Assembly (NCBI RefSeq): GCF_001421715.1
Contig: NZ_LMKP01000041.1
Span: forward strand, 24,816-88,815
Reading direction: 5' to 3'
Length of the DNA stretch: 64,000 nt
DNA from: Sphingomonas sp. Leaf22
Lineage (GTDB): Bacteria; Pseudomonadota; Alphaproteobacteria; Sphingomonadales; Sphingomonadaceae
Shown here: positions 37,200-46,366 of the stretch, one piece after another
Numbering within the stretch: the stretch's first letter is position 1
Layout of the letters: every line of letters starts with the position of its first letter
Translations under genes and position numbers: made by a program
Notes under the pieces: model-generated
Database searches by the model: none
Seen by the model: the letters and a program-made list of their open reading frames with translations, nothing else
What the model was told of the DNA's origin: nothing

Positions 37200-37741
37200 A
37201 TGATCGATCACGCCCGCGAACCCCGTATCACCGCCCCCGGCTGGGGCTGGTCGCTCGCCTATGGCATCGTGTCGGTACTGGTCGGCATCCTCGCCTTCGC
37301 CGCGCCGTTCCCCGCGACGCTGGCGGCGACGATGATCGTCGGCTTCCTGTTCCTTGCCGGCGGCGTCGCCTCGCTCATCGCCGCCCTCGCGGACGCGGCG
37401 GCCGCGGCTATGCGCTGCTGTTCGGGCTGCTGTCGGTGGTCGCGGGCGGTTATATGGTGCTGGTGCCGGTCGGCGGGGCATTGTCGCTGACGCTGATGAT
37501 CATCCTCTGGCTCGGCGTGCGCGGTGTCATGGAGCTGTTCGTCGGCTTCCGCTTCAAGCGCCTACGGGTTCCGATGCTGCTGCTGGGCGTGCTCAACATC
37601 GTGCTGGCGATCCTGCTCTACTCGACGGTGCCTTGGTCGGCGCTGACCCTGCCGGGCTATATTCTCGGGGCCAGCTTCCTGTTCGGCGGCATCGTCGCGA
37701 TCATGGGGGCGCTGCACGACCGGCGCGAGCAGGCGGCGTAA
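37200..37741 (+). pseudogene. HdeD-family membrane protein with frameshift
   Basis: A six-segment acid-resistance-type (HdeD/DUF308) membrane protein, broken by a -1 frameshift. The ATG at 37200 encodes segments up to FLFLAGGVASLIAALAD, then near 37394 the coherent reading moves to another frame and continues RGYALLFGLLSVVAGGYM to the stop at 37741. Adding one C after GAC at ~37394 would restore one continuous family protein of ~180 aa. A real disruption and a sequencing or assembly error cannot be separated from sequence alone; the run of GC-rich triplets favours an error. It is divergent from dnaE. Confidence 0.75.
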
Positions 37742-37767
37742 GACGAACCCCTGCTCGGCGGATAGCG

Positions 37768-38247
37768 TTACGCCAATGCCGAAAGCACCGCACCTTCTAG
37801 ATCCTCCGGCTTGGTCGTCGGCGCGAACCGGGTGACCCGGCCGTCGCGCCCGACGAGGAATTTGGTGAAGTTCCACTTCACCGCTTCGCTACCCAGCACG
37901 CCGGGAGCAGCCTGTTTCAACGCGCGGAATAGAGGGGCGGCGTCGGCTCCGTTTACATCGACCTTGCCGAACACCGGGAAGCTGACGTCATAGGTCAGCG
38001 AACAGAATTGCGCGATCTCCGCCGCATCGCCCGGCTCCTGCCCGCCGAACTGGTTGCACGGGAAGCCCAGTACCGCGAAGCCGTGCCCGCCGAACTTGCG
38101 GTGCAGCGCCTCCAACCCGGCATATTGCGGCGTGAACCCGCATTTCGATGCGACGTTGACGATCACCAGCACCTTGCCGCGATAGTCGGCGAGCGTCGTT
38201 TCGGCACCATCGGCGGTCCGCACCGACAGGTCGTACAGGTCGCTCAT
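37768..38247 (-). CDS. Glutathione peroxidase family thiol peroxidase
   Basis: Reduces peroxides with glutathione or thioredoxin. The 159-aa protein has peroxidatic C36 in [12 protein letters not shown], the Gln of [12 protein letters not shown] and the Trp of [14 protein letters not shown], i.e. the Cys/Gln/Trp/Asn tetrad. It uses Cys, not selenocysteine. ATG 38247 overlaps the lolD stop by 4 nt (ATGA), so it is read from the lol message. Confidence 0.93.
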   Translation of the reverse strand: MSDLYDLSVRTADGAETTLADYRGKVLVIVNVASKCGFTPQYAGLEALHRKFGGHGFAVLGFPCNQFGGQEPGDAAEIAQFCSLTYDVSFPVFGKVDVNGADAAPLFRALKQAAPGVLGSEAVKWNFTKFLVGRDGRVTRFAPTTKPEDLEGAVLSALA

Positions 38248-38918
38248 CGCAGCACCCCGTCGTGCAACCGCACCACCCGATCCATTCGGTTGGCCAGCCG
38301 TTCGTTATGCGTCGCGACCAGCGCCGCCGACCCCTGCCCCTGCACCAGCCGGATAAATTCGGCGAAGACGACGTCCGCCGTCGCCTCGTCCAGATTGCCG
38401 GTCGGCTCATCGGCCAGCACCAGCGCCGGGCGGTTGGCCAGCGCGCGCGCAACCGCCACCCGTTGCTGCTCGCCGCCCGACAACTGGCTCGGACGGTGAT
38501 CGAGCCGTTGGCCCAGCCCGAGCGCGGTCAGCAATTCGCTCGCCCGCGCATCCGCCTCGGCACGCGTACCGCCACGGACCAGTTGCGGCAGGACGACATT
38601 CTCCAGCGCGTTGAAGTCGGGCAGCAAGTGGTGAAACTGATAGATGAAGCCCATCCGGTCGCGTCGCACGACGGTGCGCCGGTTGGCACCGGCCTTCGCG
38701 ACCTGTTCGCCGCAGACGAGTATCTCGCCCTCGAACCCGCCTTCGAGCAGTCCGACCGCCTGCAACAGCGTCGACTTGCCCGACCCTGACGGTCCCAGCA
38801 GCGCGACGATCTCGCCCGGCGCGATGGTCAGGTCGACCCCGCGCAGCACGTCGATCGTCACTGCCCCTTGCGTGAAACTCCGCTTCAGTCCGCGGGTCTG
38901 GAGAACGGGCTCAGTCAT
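38244..38918 (-). CDS. lolD: Lipoprotein-releasing system ATPase LolD
   Basis: The ATPase of the LolCDE complex that extracts lipoproteins from the inner membrane to LolA. The 224-aa protein has Walker [10 protein letters not shown], signature LSGGEQQRV and Walker [13 protein letters not shown], with the [19 protein letters not shown]-loop typical of LolD. It overlaps lolC by 8 nt. Confidence 0.95.
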   Translation of the reverse strand: MTEPVLQTRGLKRSFTQGAVTIDVLRGVDLTIAPGEIVALLGPSGSGKSTLLQAVGLLEGGFEGEILVCGEQVAKAGANRRTVVRRDRMGFIYQFHHLLPDFNALENVVLPQLVRGGTRAEADARASELLTALGLGQRLDHRPSQLSGGEQQRVAVARALANRPALVLADEPTGNLDEATADVVFAEFIRLVQGQGSAALVATHNERLANRMDRVVRLHDGVLR

Positions 38919-40161
38919 AGCGCAGCACCTGCACGGGATCGGTATTGGCCGCCTTGAACGCCGGATACAGCGTGGCGAGGAACGAGAAGAGCAGCGCGAC
39001 CAGCGCGATCGTCACCACCTCGACCGGATCGACCTTCGACGGCAATTCGGTCAGATAGCGCATCGTCGGGTCCCAGATGTCGACCCCGGTCACCGCACCG
39101 ACCGCCTCGACCACCCGTTGCCGGAACGTCAGGAAAACGAAACCGAGGATCAGCCCCGCGCCGACGCCCAGCGCGCCGATCGTCGTGCCGACCGTCATGA
39201 AGATGCGCAGCAGTCCGCCGCGCGTCGCGCCCATCGTCCGCAGAATCGCGATGTCGCGCGTCTTGGCGCGGACCAGCATGATCAGCGACGACAGGATGTT
39301 GAACACCGCGATCAGGATGATGATCGACAGCACGGTGAAGGTGACGATCCGGTCGACCGACAGCGCCTGGAACAGTTCGGAATTCAGCTGTCGCCAGTCG
39401 GTGATCTGCGCGCTCGCCACGAATTTTTGGCGTAAGGGTGCCAGGATGCGGTCGACATCGTCGGGGTCGGACGTCTCCAGTTCGATCGACCCGACCGAAT
39501 CGCCGGTCAGCAGCAATTGCTGTGCATCCTCGATCGGCATGATGACGAACGCCTTGTCGTAATCGTACACGCCGACCTCGACGATCGCGGCGATCCGGTA
39601 CGGCACCTGCCGGATCATAGTCCCGAACGGCGTCGTCGGCCCCTGCGGACTGATGACCGTGATCTCGCTGCCGACGGTCACGCCCAGCGCCATCGCCAAC
39701 CGGCTGCCTATCACGACATTGCCGCTGCCCGGCGTGACGGCGTTCAGCGCGCCCTGCTTCACATTGTCGCGGATCGTCGGGTTGTCGCGAATATCCTCGA
39801 TCCGCATGCCGCGCATCAGGATGAATTCGGACCGGCCATTATAGGTCGCGAACAGCGGCTGTTCGATCAACGGCATCGCGCTGGTCACGCCCGGCGTCCG
39901 CCGCGCCTCCGCCGCGATCCGTCGCCAGTCTGGCAGCTGGTTGTTATATCCCTGAATCAGCGCATGGCCGTTCAGCCCGACGATCTTGTCGAACAATTCG
40001 GCACGGAACCCGTTCATCACGCTCATGACAATGACCAGCGCGGCGACGCCAAGCATCACTGCGACCAGGCTGATCGATGCGACCAGCGCGATGAACGCCT
40101 CGCCCCGTCCGGGCAACAGATAGCGGCGGGCGATCATCCGCTCGTAACGCGATAGCAGCAT
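38911..40161 (-). CDS. Lipoprotein-releasing system permease LolC/LolE
   Basis: The membrane subunit of the Lol release complex. The 416-aa protein has one N-terminal membrane segment (residues ~20-45), a large periplasmic domain and three C-terminal segments with [16 protein letters not shown] before them. A single permease gene rather than lolC plus lolE is common in alphaproteobacteria (then acting as a homodimer, LolF-type); I cannot tell which label is best. The ATG at 40161 ([15 protein letters not shown]) is the family start; the extra 27 residues upstream have no support. Confidence 0.93.
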   Translation of the reverse strand: MLLSRYERMIARRYLLPGRGEAFIALVASISLVAVMLGVAALVIVMSVMNGFRAELFDKIVGLNGHALIQGYNNQLPDWRRIAAEARRTPGVTSAMPLIEQPLFATYNGRSEFILMRGMRIEDIRDNPTIRDNVKQGALNAVTPGSGNVVIGSRLAMALGVTVGSEITVISPQGPTTPFGTMIRQVPYRIAAIVEVGVYDYDKAFVIMPIEDAQQLLLTGDSVGSIELETSDPDDVDRILAPLRQKFVASAQITDWRQLNSELFQALSVDRIVTFTVLSIIILIAVFNILSSLIMLVRAKTRDIAILRTMGATRGGLLRIFMTVGTTIGALGVGAGLILGFVFLTFRQRVVEAVGAVTGVDIWDPTMRYLTELPSKVDPVEVVTIALVALLFSFLATLYPAFKAANTDPVQVLRYD

Positions 40162-40259
40162 AGGGGCGGTCGGTGTCCTCGAACGGAGCCCCCTCGAACG
40201 GGGCGTTGCAGGGGCTGTAGGTAGGCGCTGGTCCGACTTCAATCCATGCTGTTGCTAAA

Positions 40260-40490
40260 TCGACACATGGTTACGAAAACCGTAGCAAAGCTGCCGCAAA
40301 GCCGGTGACAGACTCGGTCCGGTTCCGTATCGAAGATCCTACGAAGCGCAGGCAAGCAAGGCCACGGTTCGGGGAGGCCAACCGGCTCCGCCCTGGAAGG
40401 GGGGAAGGGGCGTAGAAGCGGTGGCAACCAAGGGGGCTGACGAGCGATCGTCACGCAGGCGGCCGGGCTGGCAACAGCCCGGCCGTTTGC
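40260..40490 (+). ncRNA. Candidate small RNA in a gene-free stretch
   Basis: The 982-nt gap 40162-41143 has no credible gene on either strand. On the + strand a strong intrinsic terminator ends at about 40490 with no + strand gene ahead of it (lolC runs the other way), so it must end some other transcript. The preceding ~200 nt contain stable G/C stems such as CCAACCGG..., but no clear promoter was found, so the 5' end is a guess. The rest of the gap holds a dispersed inverted repeat and the hsp20 control region. Confidence 0.35.
40461..40490 (+). terminator. Orphan rho-independent terminator
   Basis: A perfect 10-bp stem, GGCCGGGCTG-GCAA-CAGCCCGGCC (40461-40484), followed by GTTTGCCGTTT. 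The T-tract is on the + strand only. Confidence 0.7.
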
Positions 40491-40716
40491 CGTTTCAGGG
40501 CTTTGGATTCGCGGTTGGGCGCTGGTTGCCGGACCCTGTCGCGCTTCCCTTCTCGGCGAACGCTTTTCCTGTAAGCTGTTGTTATGTCTCATAGAACTGA
40601 CAAATTCGTGGGCAGCCGCGCGCCAAAGGTCACGAAAGTCACACTTGCCACGTTTTGGCGGGTTACGCGGGTTACCGAGACCTCTGTGAAAGTCGCGCAC
40701 TAAACCAAACCGAGCG

Positions 40717-40804
40717 GTACCCCGGCAAAGGCCGGGGTCCAGTTGGAAAGTTTTTTCGTACGTTGCGAACGTCCCCCAACTGGGCCCCGGCCTTCGCCGG
40801 GGTA
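40717..40804. repeat. Inverted repeat with Gly/Cys-rich arms
   Basis: Left arm GTACCCCGGCAAAGGCCGGGG, right arm CCCCGGCCTTCGCCGGGGTAC; the centre (40740-40780) includes a TTTTTTCG tract and a partly complementary stretch. It is a related palindromic family to the ~80-nt repeats elsewhere in the window, but the arm sequence differs. Confidence 0.75.
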
Positions 40805-41022
40805 CGGTCAAAGGAGTTTCGCAAAGGTCCCTGTTACGCGCGTTACGCGCGTTACGTCGATCGGCGTGCGGACGTTGTCAAATAGCGGGGCGGCGGACCG
40901 CCAGACCGCGATGATGCCATGGGCAAGCGCTGTAGGACAGCGGTTCGCCGACACAGGCGCGGATACCCGCACGCCAGAACCTTACCCCCGTGACCGTCCA
41001 ACAAAATCGTCCCGAAAACCCT

Positions 41023-41050
41023 CTTGAAGCACCCAAGCAACGAACCATAT
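41023..41050 (+). promoter_or_regulatory. RpoH (sigma-32) type promoter of hsp20
   Basis: CTTGAA at 41023-41028 and CCATAT at 41045-41050 with a 16-nt spacer match the alphaproteobacterial sigma-32 promoter (CTTGAA, then CCCATNT-type). The start of transcription is expected near 41057, leaving an ~87-nt leader. rpoH is in this window at 10.5 kb. Confidence 0.7.
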
Positions 41051-41056
41051 CGGTTC

Positions 41057-41143
41057 ACGAGCGGTGCCTGTCGGGCCGTTCGCGAACCGGCATCGCTTCG
41101 TGGATGCCGCTCGGTTCAATTCGCTTCTGATGGAGGATTTGAC
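41057..41143 (+). promoter_or_regulatory. ROSE-like RNA thermometer in the hsp20 leader
   Basis: The leader folds as successive hairpins: GAGCGG/CCGTTC (41059-41064 with 41076-41081), GGCATC/GATGCC (41089-41094 with 41103-41108), and a last stem in which AATTCGCTTC precedes TGATGGAGGATTTG, pairing the Shine-Dalgarno GGAGG (41132-41136). The UYGCU-type motif before a hidden Shine-Dalgarno is the hallmark of ROSE thermometers, which melt on heating to allow translation of small heat-shock genes. Confidence 0.55.
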
Positions 41144-41632
41144 ATGCGTAGCTTCGACTTCACCCCGTATCGCCGCTCGACCATCGGCTTCGACCGTTTG
41201 TTCGACATGCTCGAAAACAATGCGCGGGCGACGACGGGTGAAAACTATCCGCCCTTCAATCTCGAACGTCTGGCCGAAGACCGTTACCGCATCACGCTGG
41301 CGATCGCCGGTTTCAAGCGCGAAGAGGTGGACATCACCGCCCAGCAGAACCTGCTTGTGGTGTCGGGTCGCAAGGCCGAGCAGACCGACGCACAGAAGAG
41401 CGCGGTCCTGCATCTGGGCATCGCCAACCGCAGCTTCGAACGCCGGTTCGAACTGGCCGATTTCATCGTCGTCGAAAACGCCGACCTTGCCGATGGCTTG
41501 CTGACCATCGACCTGCGTCGCGAAATCCCCGACGCGATGAAGCCGCGCCGCATCGCGATCGGCAGCACGACCGAACAGCCGGTCATCGCGAATGACGCGG
41601 CCGGGAGCGACGAACCGGCACACGCTGCCTGA
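41144..41632 (+). CDS. Small heat-shock protein, Hsp20 family (IbpA-like)
   Basis: An ATP-independent holdase that binds unfolding proteins in the cytoplasm. The 162-aa protein has an IbpA-like lead (MRSFDFTPYRRSTIGFDRLF), an alpha-crystallin domain (~residues 40-125) and a short tail. GGAGG at 41132-41136 is 7 nt from ATG 41144. Control looks doubly thermal: an RpoH-type promoter and a ROSE-like leader. A terminator-like hairpin follows at 41667. Confidence 0.95.
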   Translation: MRSFDFTPYRRSTIGFDRLFDMLENNARATTGENYPPFNLERLAEDRYRITLAIAGFKREEVDITAQQNLLVVSGRKAEQTDAQKSAVLHLGIANRSFERRFELADFIVVENADLADGLLTIDLRREIPDAMKPRRIAIGSTTEQPVIANDAAGSDEPAHAA

Positions 41633-41666
41633 CCTGCGGGGCATTGTTTGATAACGCGCTGTAGGC

Positions 41667-41697
41667 GGGCGTCCGAACCGGATGGGTTCGGGCGCCC
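41667..41697 (+). terminator. Terminator-like hairpin after hsp20
   Basis: GGGCGTCCGAACC-GGAT-GGGTTCGGGCGCCC, 13 bp with one G-U pair, followed by only a short T-containing stretch (GTTCGCGTTT). Probably the end of the hsp20 transcript. Confidence 0.55.
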
Positions 41698-41733
41698 GTT
41701 CGCGTTTGTGAGACGCCCCTGCCCGTGTCGTCC

Positions 41734-41830
41734 TTCTCGCGCAGGTGGGAATCCATAAACGCAACGCTTGCGATCGACGTCCAAACGTCAGCGTATATGG
41801 ATTTCCGCCTTCGCGGGAAGGACGAATGGA
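41734..41830. repeat. Inverted repeat between hsp20 and pyrG
   Basis: Left arm TCGTCCTTCTCGCGCAGGTGGG then AATCCATA; right arm TATGGATTTCCGCC then TTCGCGGGAAGGACGA. The two arms pair imperfectly across ~40 nt. It lies between convergent genes and nothing else is seen in 41698-41831. Confidence 0.65.
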
Positions 41831-41831
41831 A

Positions 41832-43481
41832 TTAAACCAGCCGCGACTGCTTCACCGCCGCGGCGACAAAGCTCGCGAACAGCGGGTGCGGATCGAACGG
41901 CTTGGACTTCAGCTCCGGGTGGAACTGCACGCCGACGAACCATGGATGGTCGGGCCGCTCGACGATTTCGGGCAGCATCCCGTCGGGCGACATGCCGGAG
42001 AACACCAGCCCGCCAGATTCCAGCATCTCGCGATAGCCGGTGTTGACTTCATAGCGATGGCGATGCCGCTCGCTGATCGACGTCCCGCCATAGATCGACG
42101 CGACGACCGAATTGCCCGTCAGCGTCGCTTCATAGGCACCCAGCCGCATCGTGCCGCCCAGATCGCCGTCCGATTCGCGCTTCTGGATGCCCTCGGGGCT
42201 CATCCATTCGGTAATCATGCCGACGACCGGCTGATCGGTCGGGCCAAATTCGGTCGACGACGCGTCCGGAATCTTACCGGTGGTGCGAACGCCCTCGATA
42301 CAGGCCATCTGCATCCCGAAGCATATCCCGAAGTACGGCACCTTGCGCTCGCGTGCGAAGCGGACGCTGGCGATCTTGCCCTCGGCACCGCGCTCGCCGA
42401 ACGCACCGGGAACGAGGATTGCATGACACGGCTCCAGCTCGGCGGCGACCATGTCATGATCGCCCTCGAATAATTCGGCGTCGATCCAGCGGATGTTGAC
42501 CTTCACCCGGTTGGCGATGCCGCCATGCACCAGCGCCTCGTTCAGCGACTTGTACGCATCCTGCAGCCCGACATATTTGCCGACCACGCCGATCGTCACT
42601 TCGCCTTCGGGATTCTGCAGGCGGTCCATGATGTCGCTCCAGCGCGACAGGTCGGGCGCGTCGCCGGGTTCGATCCCGAAGGCGCGCAGCACTTCGGCGT
42701 CGAGCCCCTCGGCATGATATTGCTCGGGCACCGCATAGATGCTCGACGCGTCGAGCGCGGGAATGACCGCGCCGGCGGGCACGTTGCAGAACAGTGCGAT
42801 CTTGGCGCGTTCGCTGGCCGGCAGCGGTTTCTCGCAGCGGCAGACCAGCACGTCGGGCTGTACGCCCAGCGCCGCCAGCTCGCGCACCGAATGCTGCGTC
42901 GGCTTGGTCTTCAGCTCGCCCGCCGCCGCGATATAGGGCACCAGCGTGACGTGGATGCTGATCGAGCGGCCCCGACCCAGCTCGTTCTTGAGCTGGCGAA
43001 TCGCCTCGATGAACGGCAGCGATTCGATATCGCCGACCGTCCCGCCGATCTCGCACAACACGAAGTCGAGGTCCTGACCGTCGTCGTCGACGGTATCGGC
43101 CTGCGCGAACGCCTTGATCGCGTCGGTGACGTGGGGGACGACCTGCACCGTCGCGCCCAGATAATCGCCGCGCCGTTCGCGCTGGATGATCGTCTGGTAG
43201 ATGCGGCCCGAGGTGACGTTGTCCGACTGGTGCGCGGCCACGCCGGTAAAGCGTTCATAGTGACCGAGGTCGAGGTCGGTTTCCGCCCCGTCGTCGGTCA
43301 CATAGACCTCGCCATGCTGATAGGGCGACATCGTACCCGGATCGACGTTCAGATAGGGATCGAACTTGCGGATGCGGACCTTGTAGCCCCGCGCCTGCAA
43401 GAGTGCTGCGAGAGAGGCCGCCATGAGGCCCTTGCCGAGCGACGAGACCACGCCGCCGGTGATGAAGATATACCGCGCCAT
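41832..43481 (-). CDS. pyrG: CTP synthase
   Basis: Makes CTP from UTP, ATP and glutamine. The 549-aa protein has the N-terminal amidoligase with P-loop [11 protein letters not shown] (~8-18), the [19 protein letters not shown] substrate site, and a C-terminal glutamine amidotransferase with nucleophile Cys in [10 protein letters not shown], His and Glu near the end (VQFHPE). Length and domain order are complete. It lies downstream of secG. Confidence 0.97.
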   Translation of the reverse strand: MARYIFITGGVVSSLGKGLMAASLAALLQARGYKVRIRKFDPYLNVDPGTMSPYQHGEVYVTDDGAETDLDLGHYERFTGVAAHQSDNVTSGRIYQTIIQRERRGDYLGATVQVVPHVTDAIKAFAQADTVDDDGQDLDFVLCEIGGTVGDIESLPFIEAIRQLKNELGRGRSISIHVTLVPYIAAAGELKTKPTQHSVRELAALGVQPDVLVCRCEKPLPASERAKIALFCNVPAGAVIPALDASSIYAVPEQYHAEGLDAEVLRAFGIEPGDAPDLSRWSDIMDRLQNPEGEVTIGVVGKYVGLQDAYKSLNEALVHGGIANRVKVNIRWIDAELFEGDHDMVAAELEPCHAILVPGAFGERGAEGKIASVRFARERKVPYFGICFGMQMACIEGVRTTGKIPDASSTEFGPTDQPVVGMITEWMSPEGIQKRESDGDLGGTMRLGAYEATLTGNSVVASIYGGTSISERHRHRYEVNTGYREMLESGGLVFSGMSPDGMLPEIVERPDHPWFVGVQFHPELKSKPFDPHPLFASFVAAAVKQSRLV

Positions 43482-43574
43482 GGGAGATATCGCCTAGCGT
43501 CGAACGCCATCGCCGCCAAGCGCGGGATTGCTCCCACGCCCGCGAAATACGACGGACCGGTTGATGAAAGTGGT

Positions 43575-43934
43575 TTAGCGGGCCAGCGGGACCGCGCCGT
43601 TATCGGCACCCGTCAGGTTGCCGATCGGATCAGCCGCCGGATTGGCCGGTGCGCTGGCGGCGGGCGGCGGAGTCGTCGGCCGTGCCAGCGAGGTATCGAT
43701 GGAATTGGCCCCCCGATTCGCCGCGATCACCGCCAGCGCGATGCTCATCGCGACGAACAGCCCGGCAAGGACCGCGGTCGCCCGCGTCAGGAAATCGGCG
43801 GCACCGCGTGCCGACATCAGTCCCGACGGGCTGCCGCCGGTGGTCAGCCCGCCACCTTCCGACTTCTGCATGAGGATCACCGTCACGAGCAGCGCGGCGA
43901 TGATCGCATGGACGACAAGCAGGAAGGTGAACAT
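43575..43934 (-). CDS. secG: Preprotein translocase subunit SecG
   Basis: A small inner-membrane partner of SecYE. The 119-aa protein has two membrane segments (residues ~3-22 and ~52-72), the family motif VILMQKSEGGGL and a Pro/Ala-rich C-terminal tail. ATG 43934 gives the normal SecG start; the 24 residues upstream in frame are not SecG-like. The tail is longer than in E. coli. It is probably co-transcribed with pyrG, 93 nt downstream. Confidence 0.92.
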   Translation of the reverse strand: MFTFLLVVHAIIAALLVTVILMQKSEGGGLTTGGSPSGLMSARGAADFLTRATAVLAGLFVAMSIALAVIAANRGANSIDTSLARPTTPPPAASAPANPAADPIGNLTGADNGAVPLAR

Positions 43935-44127
43935 GGTCGGGGAACATTTCCGAAAGAAAGGAGTGCGGGTTCGAAGCGCGCCACATAGGCGAGCGCGGCC
44001 CGCCAATCAACCGAGCGCCTCCGACCCGATCGTCACATTATCGTATCGACCGGGAAACCAAGCGCGCAACTGCGACGTTCATGTTTCGACCCCGCCTCAC
44101 GGCCTGTATCGACGTTAGGTTGCTGCA

Positions 44128-44481
44128 ATGTTTCCAACTATTCCACTGAAAAAATGGATGGACGGCCTGGTCGACTATGTCCGGTCGGGCGAGCCGGACC
44201 TGACCAATCGGCAGATGGCGCTGATGATGATCGTCTATCTGCAACCCGGCCCGCATACCGTGCGCGGCCTTGCCCGCGCGCTGAACGTATCGAAGCCGGT
44301 CGTAACGCGCGCCTTGAATCGTCTGGGTACGCTCGGCTATCTCCGGCGCCAACGCGACGATGCCGACAAGCGGAACATCTTCGTCGCGCAGACCAGCGAA
44401 GGGGCCAATTTTCTTGCAGAGTTCGGGCAGTTCATGGGCGGCGACGGCGTCGGCGACTTCCAACGACGCGCCAGCGCGTAG
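44128..44481 (+). CDS. MarR-type winged-helix regulator
   Basis: A 117-aa DNA-binding protein: helix-turn-helix around residues 55-77 (VRGLARALNVSKPVVTRALNRLG), then the wing YLRRQRDDADKRNIF. Shorter than typical MarR (~140 aa) because the N-terminal dimerisation helix is reduced. It is upstream of, and overlaps, the degenerate NlpC/P60 gene and then argC. The target is unknown. Confidence 0.85.
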   Translation: MFPTIPLKKWMDGLVDYVRSGEPDLTNRQMALMMIVYLQPGPHTVRGLARALNVSKPVVTRALNRLGTLGYLRRQRDDADKRNIFVAQTSEGANFLAEFGQFMGGDGVGDFQRRASA

Positions 44482-45307
44482 CCGCTTCGCGCTGCGTGGC
44501 CGGTCGGTCGCGCTCGACACCCGAATCGACGCGGTCCGTCGCGATCTGGCCGATATCCGCCTCGCCGACCGGGTCTTCGCGCCACATTATGCCGTACCGG
44601 CACGGCGCAGCATCGGTGGTGCGACCGCCATCCTCGGCGCTCCCGCGGGCCATGTCGTATCGCAGGCACTGGCCGGCGAGCCGTTCGACGTCCTCGAATT
44701 CACCTCCACCCATGGCTGGGGCCGTTCGCCGATCGATGGCAGCGTCGGATTCGTGCCGCGGACCGCGCTGGTCGACGCGTATGACGCATCGCACGTCGTC
44801 ATCGCCGCCCGGTCCATCCTGTACGCCGATCGTTCGCTCGATCGCCCGCTTCCGCTGTCGCTGCCGATGGGCAGCCGCGTCGCCGCCGTTCCGGCGAACG
44901 ACGAATGGACCGAGGTGGACGGCGGATATCTGCTCGCGACGACGCTGTTGCCGCTGTCGGACGAAACGGGCGATGCGGTTGCCTTTGCATTGCGTCTGAA
45001 GGGCGTGCCCGTGCTGGCCGGTGGTCGCTCGGGCGACGGGGTCGATGCCGCCGGTCTGATCTTTCTGGCGCTGTCGCTGGCCGGGTCGCCACCGGCGCGG
45101 TTCGTCGATTTGCAGGCGGAGACCATCGGCACGCCGCTGGCGGCCGGCGATCCGCTGCGGCGCGGCGACCTGATCTTCTTTAATGACCATGTCGCAATGC
45201 TGGTCGATACCGATACCGTCATCCATGCCGACGACGTCGTGCGGTGCGAACCCGTCGCCGCGCTCGACCGGTTCGGCCCCATTCGCGCCCGGAGGCGCCC
45301 CGCATGA
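44414..45307 (+). CDS. NlpC/P60-family protein lacking the catalytic Cys
   Basis: A 297-aa protein with SH3-like N-terminal region(s) (~60-185) and a C-terminal NlpC/P60 fold. In active relatives the segment reads GxDCSG with a nucleophile Cys; here it is GDGVDAAGLIF, Ala at residue 212 (45047-45049), with a Trp to Ala change in VLAGGR too. The His of the triad is kept (H259, FFNDHVAML). A peptidoglycan-cutting activity is therefore unlikely; binding or regulation is possible. The start is uncertain: TTG 44414 has AAGGGG 9 nt upstream; an ATG at 44360 is an alternative. It overlaps the MarR-like gene by 68 nt and argC by 4 nt (ATGA). Confidence 0.8.
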   Translation: MQSSGSSWAATASATSNDAPARSRFALRGRSVALDTRIDAVRRDLADIRLADRVFAPHYAVPARRSIGGATAILGAPAGHVVSQALAGEPFDVLEFTSTHGWGRSPIDGSVGFVPRTALVDAYDASHVVIAARSILYADRSLDRPLPLSLPMGSRVAAVPANDEWTEVDGGYLLATTLLPLSDETGDAVAFALRLKGVPVLAGGRSGDGVDAAGLIFLALSLAGSPPARFVDLQAETIGTPLAAGDPLRRGDLIFFNDHVAMLVDTDTVIHADDVVRCEPVAALDRFGPIRARRRPA

Positions 45308-46233
45308 ACGTTCGCGTCTTCATCGACGGTGCCGCCGGCACCACCGGCCTCGAAATCGCCGACCGGCTGTCGGGCCGGACCGAGATCGACTTCATCACGC
45401 TCGACGACACCCGTCGCAAGGATGCGGCGGCGCGGCGCGAGGCGCTGAACGATGCCGATTTCGTGATTCTCTGCCTGCCCGACGATGCGGCGCGCGAGGC
45501 GGTATCGCTGATCGACAACGACCGCACGCGGGTGATCGACGCATCGACCGCACACCGCGTCGCCGATGGCTGGACCTATGGCATGGCCGAACTGGAACCG
45601 TCGCAGCCGGGCACGATCGCGACGGCGATGCGCGTGTCGAATCCGGGCTGTTATCCTACCGGCTTCCTCGCGCTGGTACGGCCGCTGGTCCGCGCCGGGC
45701 TGATCCCGCACGAATGGCCGGTCAGCGTCAACGCCGTCTCGGGCTATTCGGGCGGCGGCAAGGCGATGATCGCCGCGTTCGAGAATGGCGAGACCGATAC
45801 CGCATGGCTCGGCTACGGCCTGTCGCTCGCGCACAAGCATGTGCCCGAGATGCAGCGTCACGCCCGCCTCGCCCATCCGCCGCTGTTCCAGCCGTCGGTC
45901 GCGCGCACCTATCGCGGGATGGTGGTCGAAGTGCCGTTGCCGCTGTTCGCGTTCCACCGCCGCCCCAGCCTGTCGGCGATCGAACAGACGCTGCGCGAGG
46001 CCTATCGCGAATCGCCGGTGGTCCGCGTCCTTGACGGCGACGACAGCGCGATTCCGATCGAGGCCGATGCCGGCACCGACCGCCTGTCGCTCCGCGTGTT
46101 CGGCAATATGGAGACGGGCCAAGCGCGACTGATCGCGACGCTCGACAATCTGGGCAAGGGCGCGGCCGGTGCGGCGGTTCAGAACTTCAACCTGATGGCC
46201 GGTTTCGACCAGACGGCGGGTCTGACGCTCTGA
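45304..46233 (+). CDS. argC: N-acetyl-gamma-glutamyl-phosphate reductase
   Basis: Third step of arginine synthesis: reduces N-acetylglutamyl-phosphate to its semialdehyde with NADPH. The 309-aa protein is the short form (type 2 ArgC) found in alphaproteobacteria. It has AGTTGLEI in the nucleotide-binding loop, nucleophile C116 (SNPGCYPTG) and SGYSGGGKAM. ATG 45304 overlaps the NlpC/P60-like stop by 4 nt. Confidence 0.94.
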   Translation: MNVRVFIDGAAGTTGLEIADRLSGRTEIDFITLDDTRRKDAAARREALNDADFVILCLPDDAAREAVSLIDNDRTRVIDASTAHRVADGWTYGMAELEPSQPGTIATAMRVSNPGCYPTGFLALVRPLVRAGLIPHEWPVSVNAVSGYSGGGKAMIAAFENGETDTAWLGYGLSLAHKHVPEMQRHARLAHPPLFQPSVARTYRGMVVEVPLPLFAFHRRPSLSAIEQTLREAYRESPVVRVLDGDDSAIPIEADAGTDRLSLRVFGNMETGQARLIATLDNLGKGAAGAAVQNFNLMAGFDQTAGLTL

Positions 46234-46366
46234 GCGCGGCTGCCCTCCGTCCGTAATATTCTGACGTTTCGCGCAATCGTTTCGCGTCGCCTGCCCATGC
46301 CGCCTTCGCGTTTGCGAAATAGGCTGCTAGGAGCGCGCGGGACCGAATTGGAAGATAGGAGCACGC

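Noticed and set aside
40239..40811. A 190-codon minus-strand frame in the gap between lolC and hsp20
   Set aside because: It crosses a palindromic repeat, has no recognisable domain and no ribosome-binding site, and composition fits non-coding DNA.
40162..41143. A CRISPR array
   Set aside because: Repeats here are isolated palindromes with no regular spacing, spacers or cas genes; no array is present anywhere in the window.
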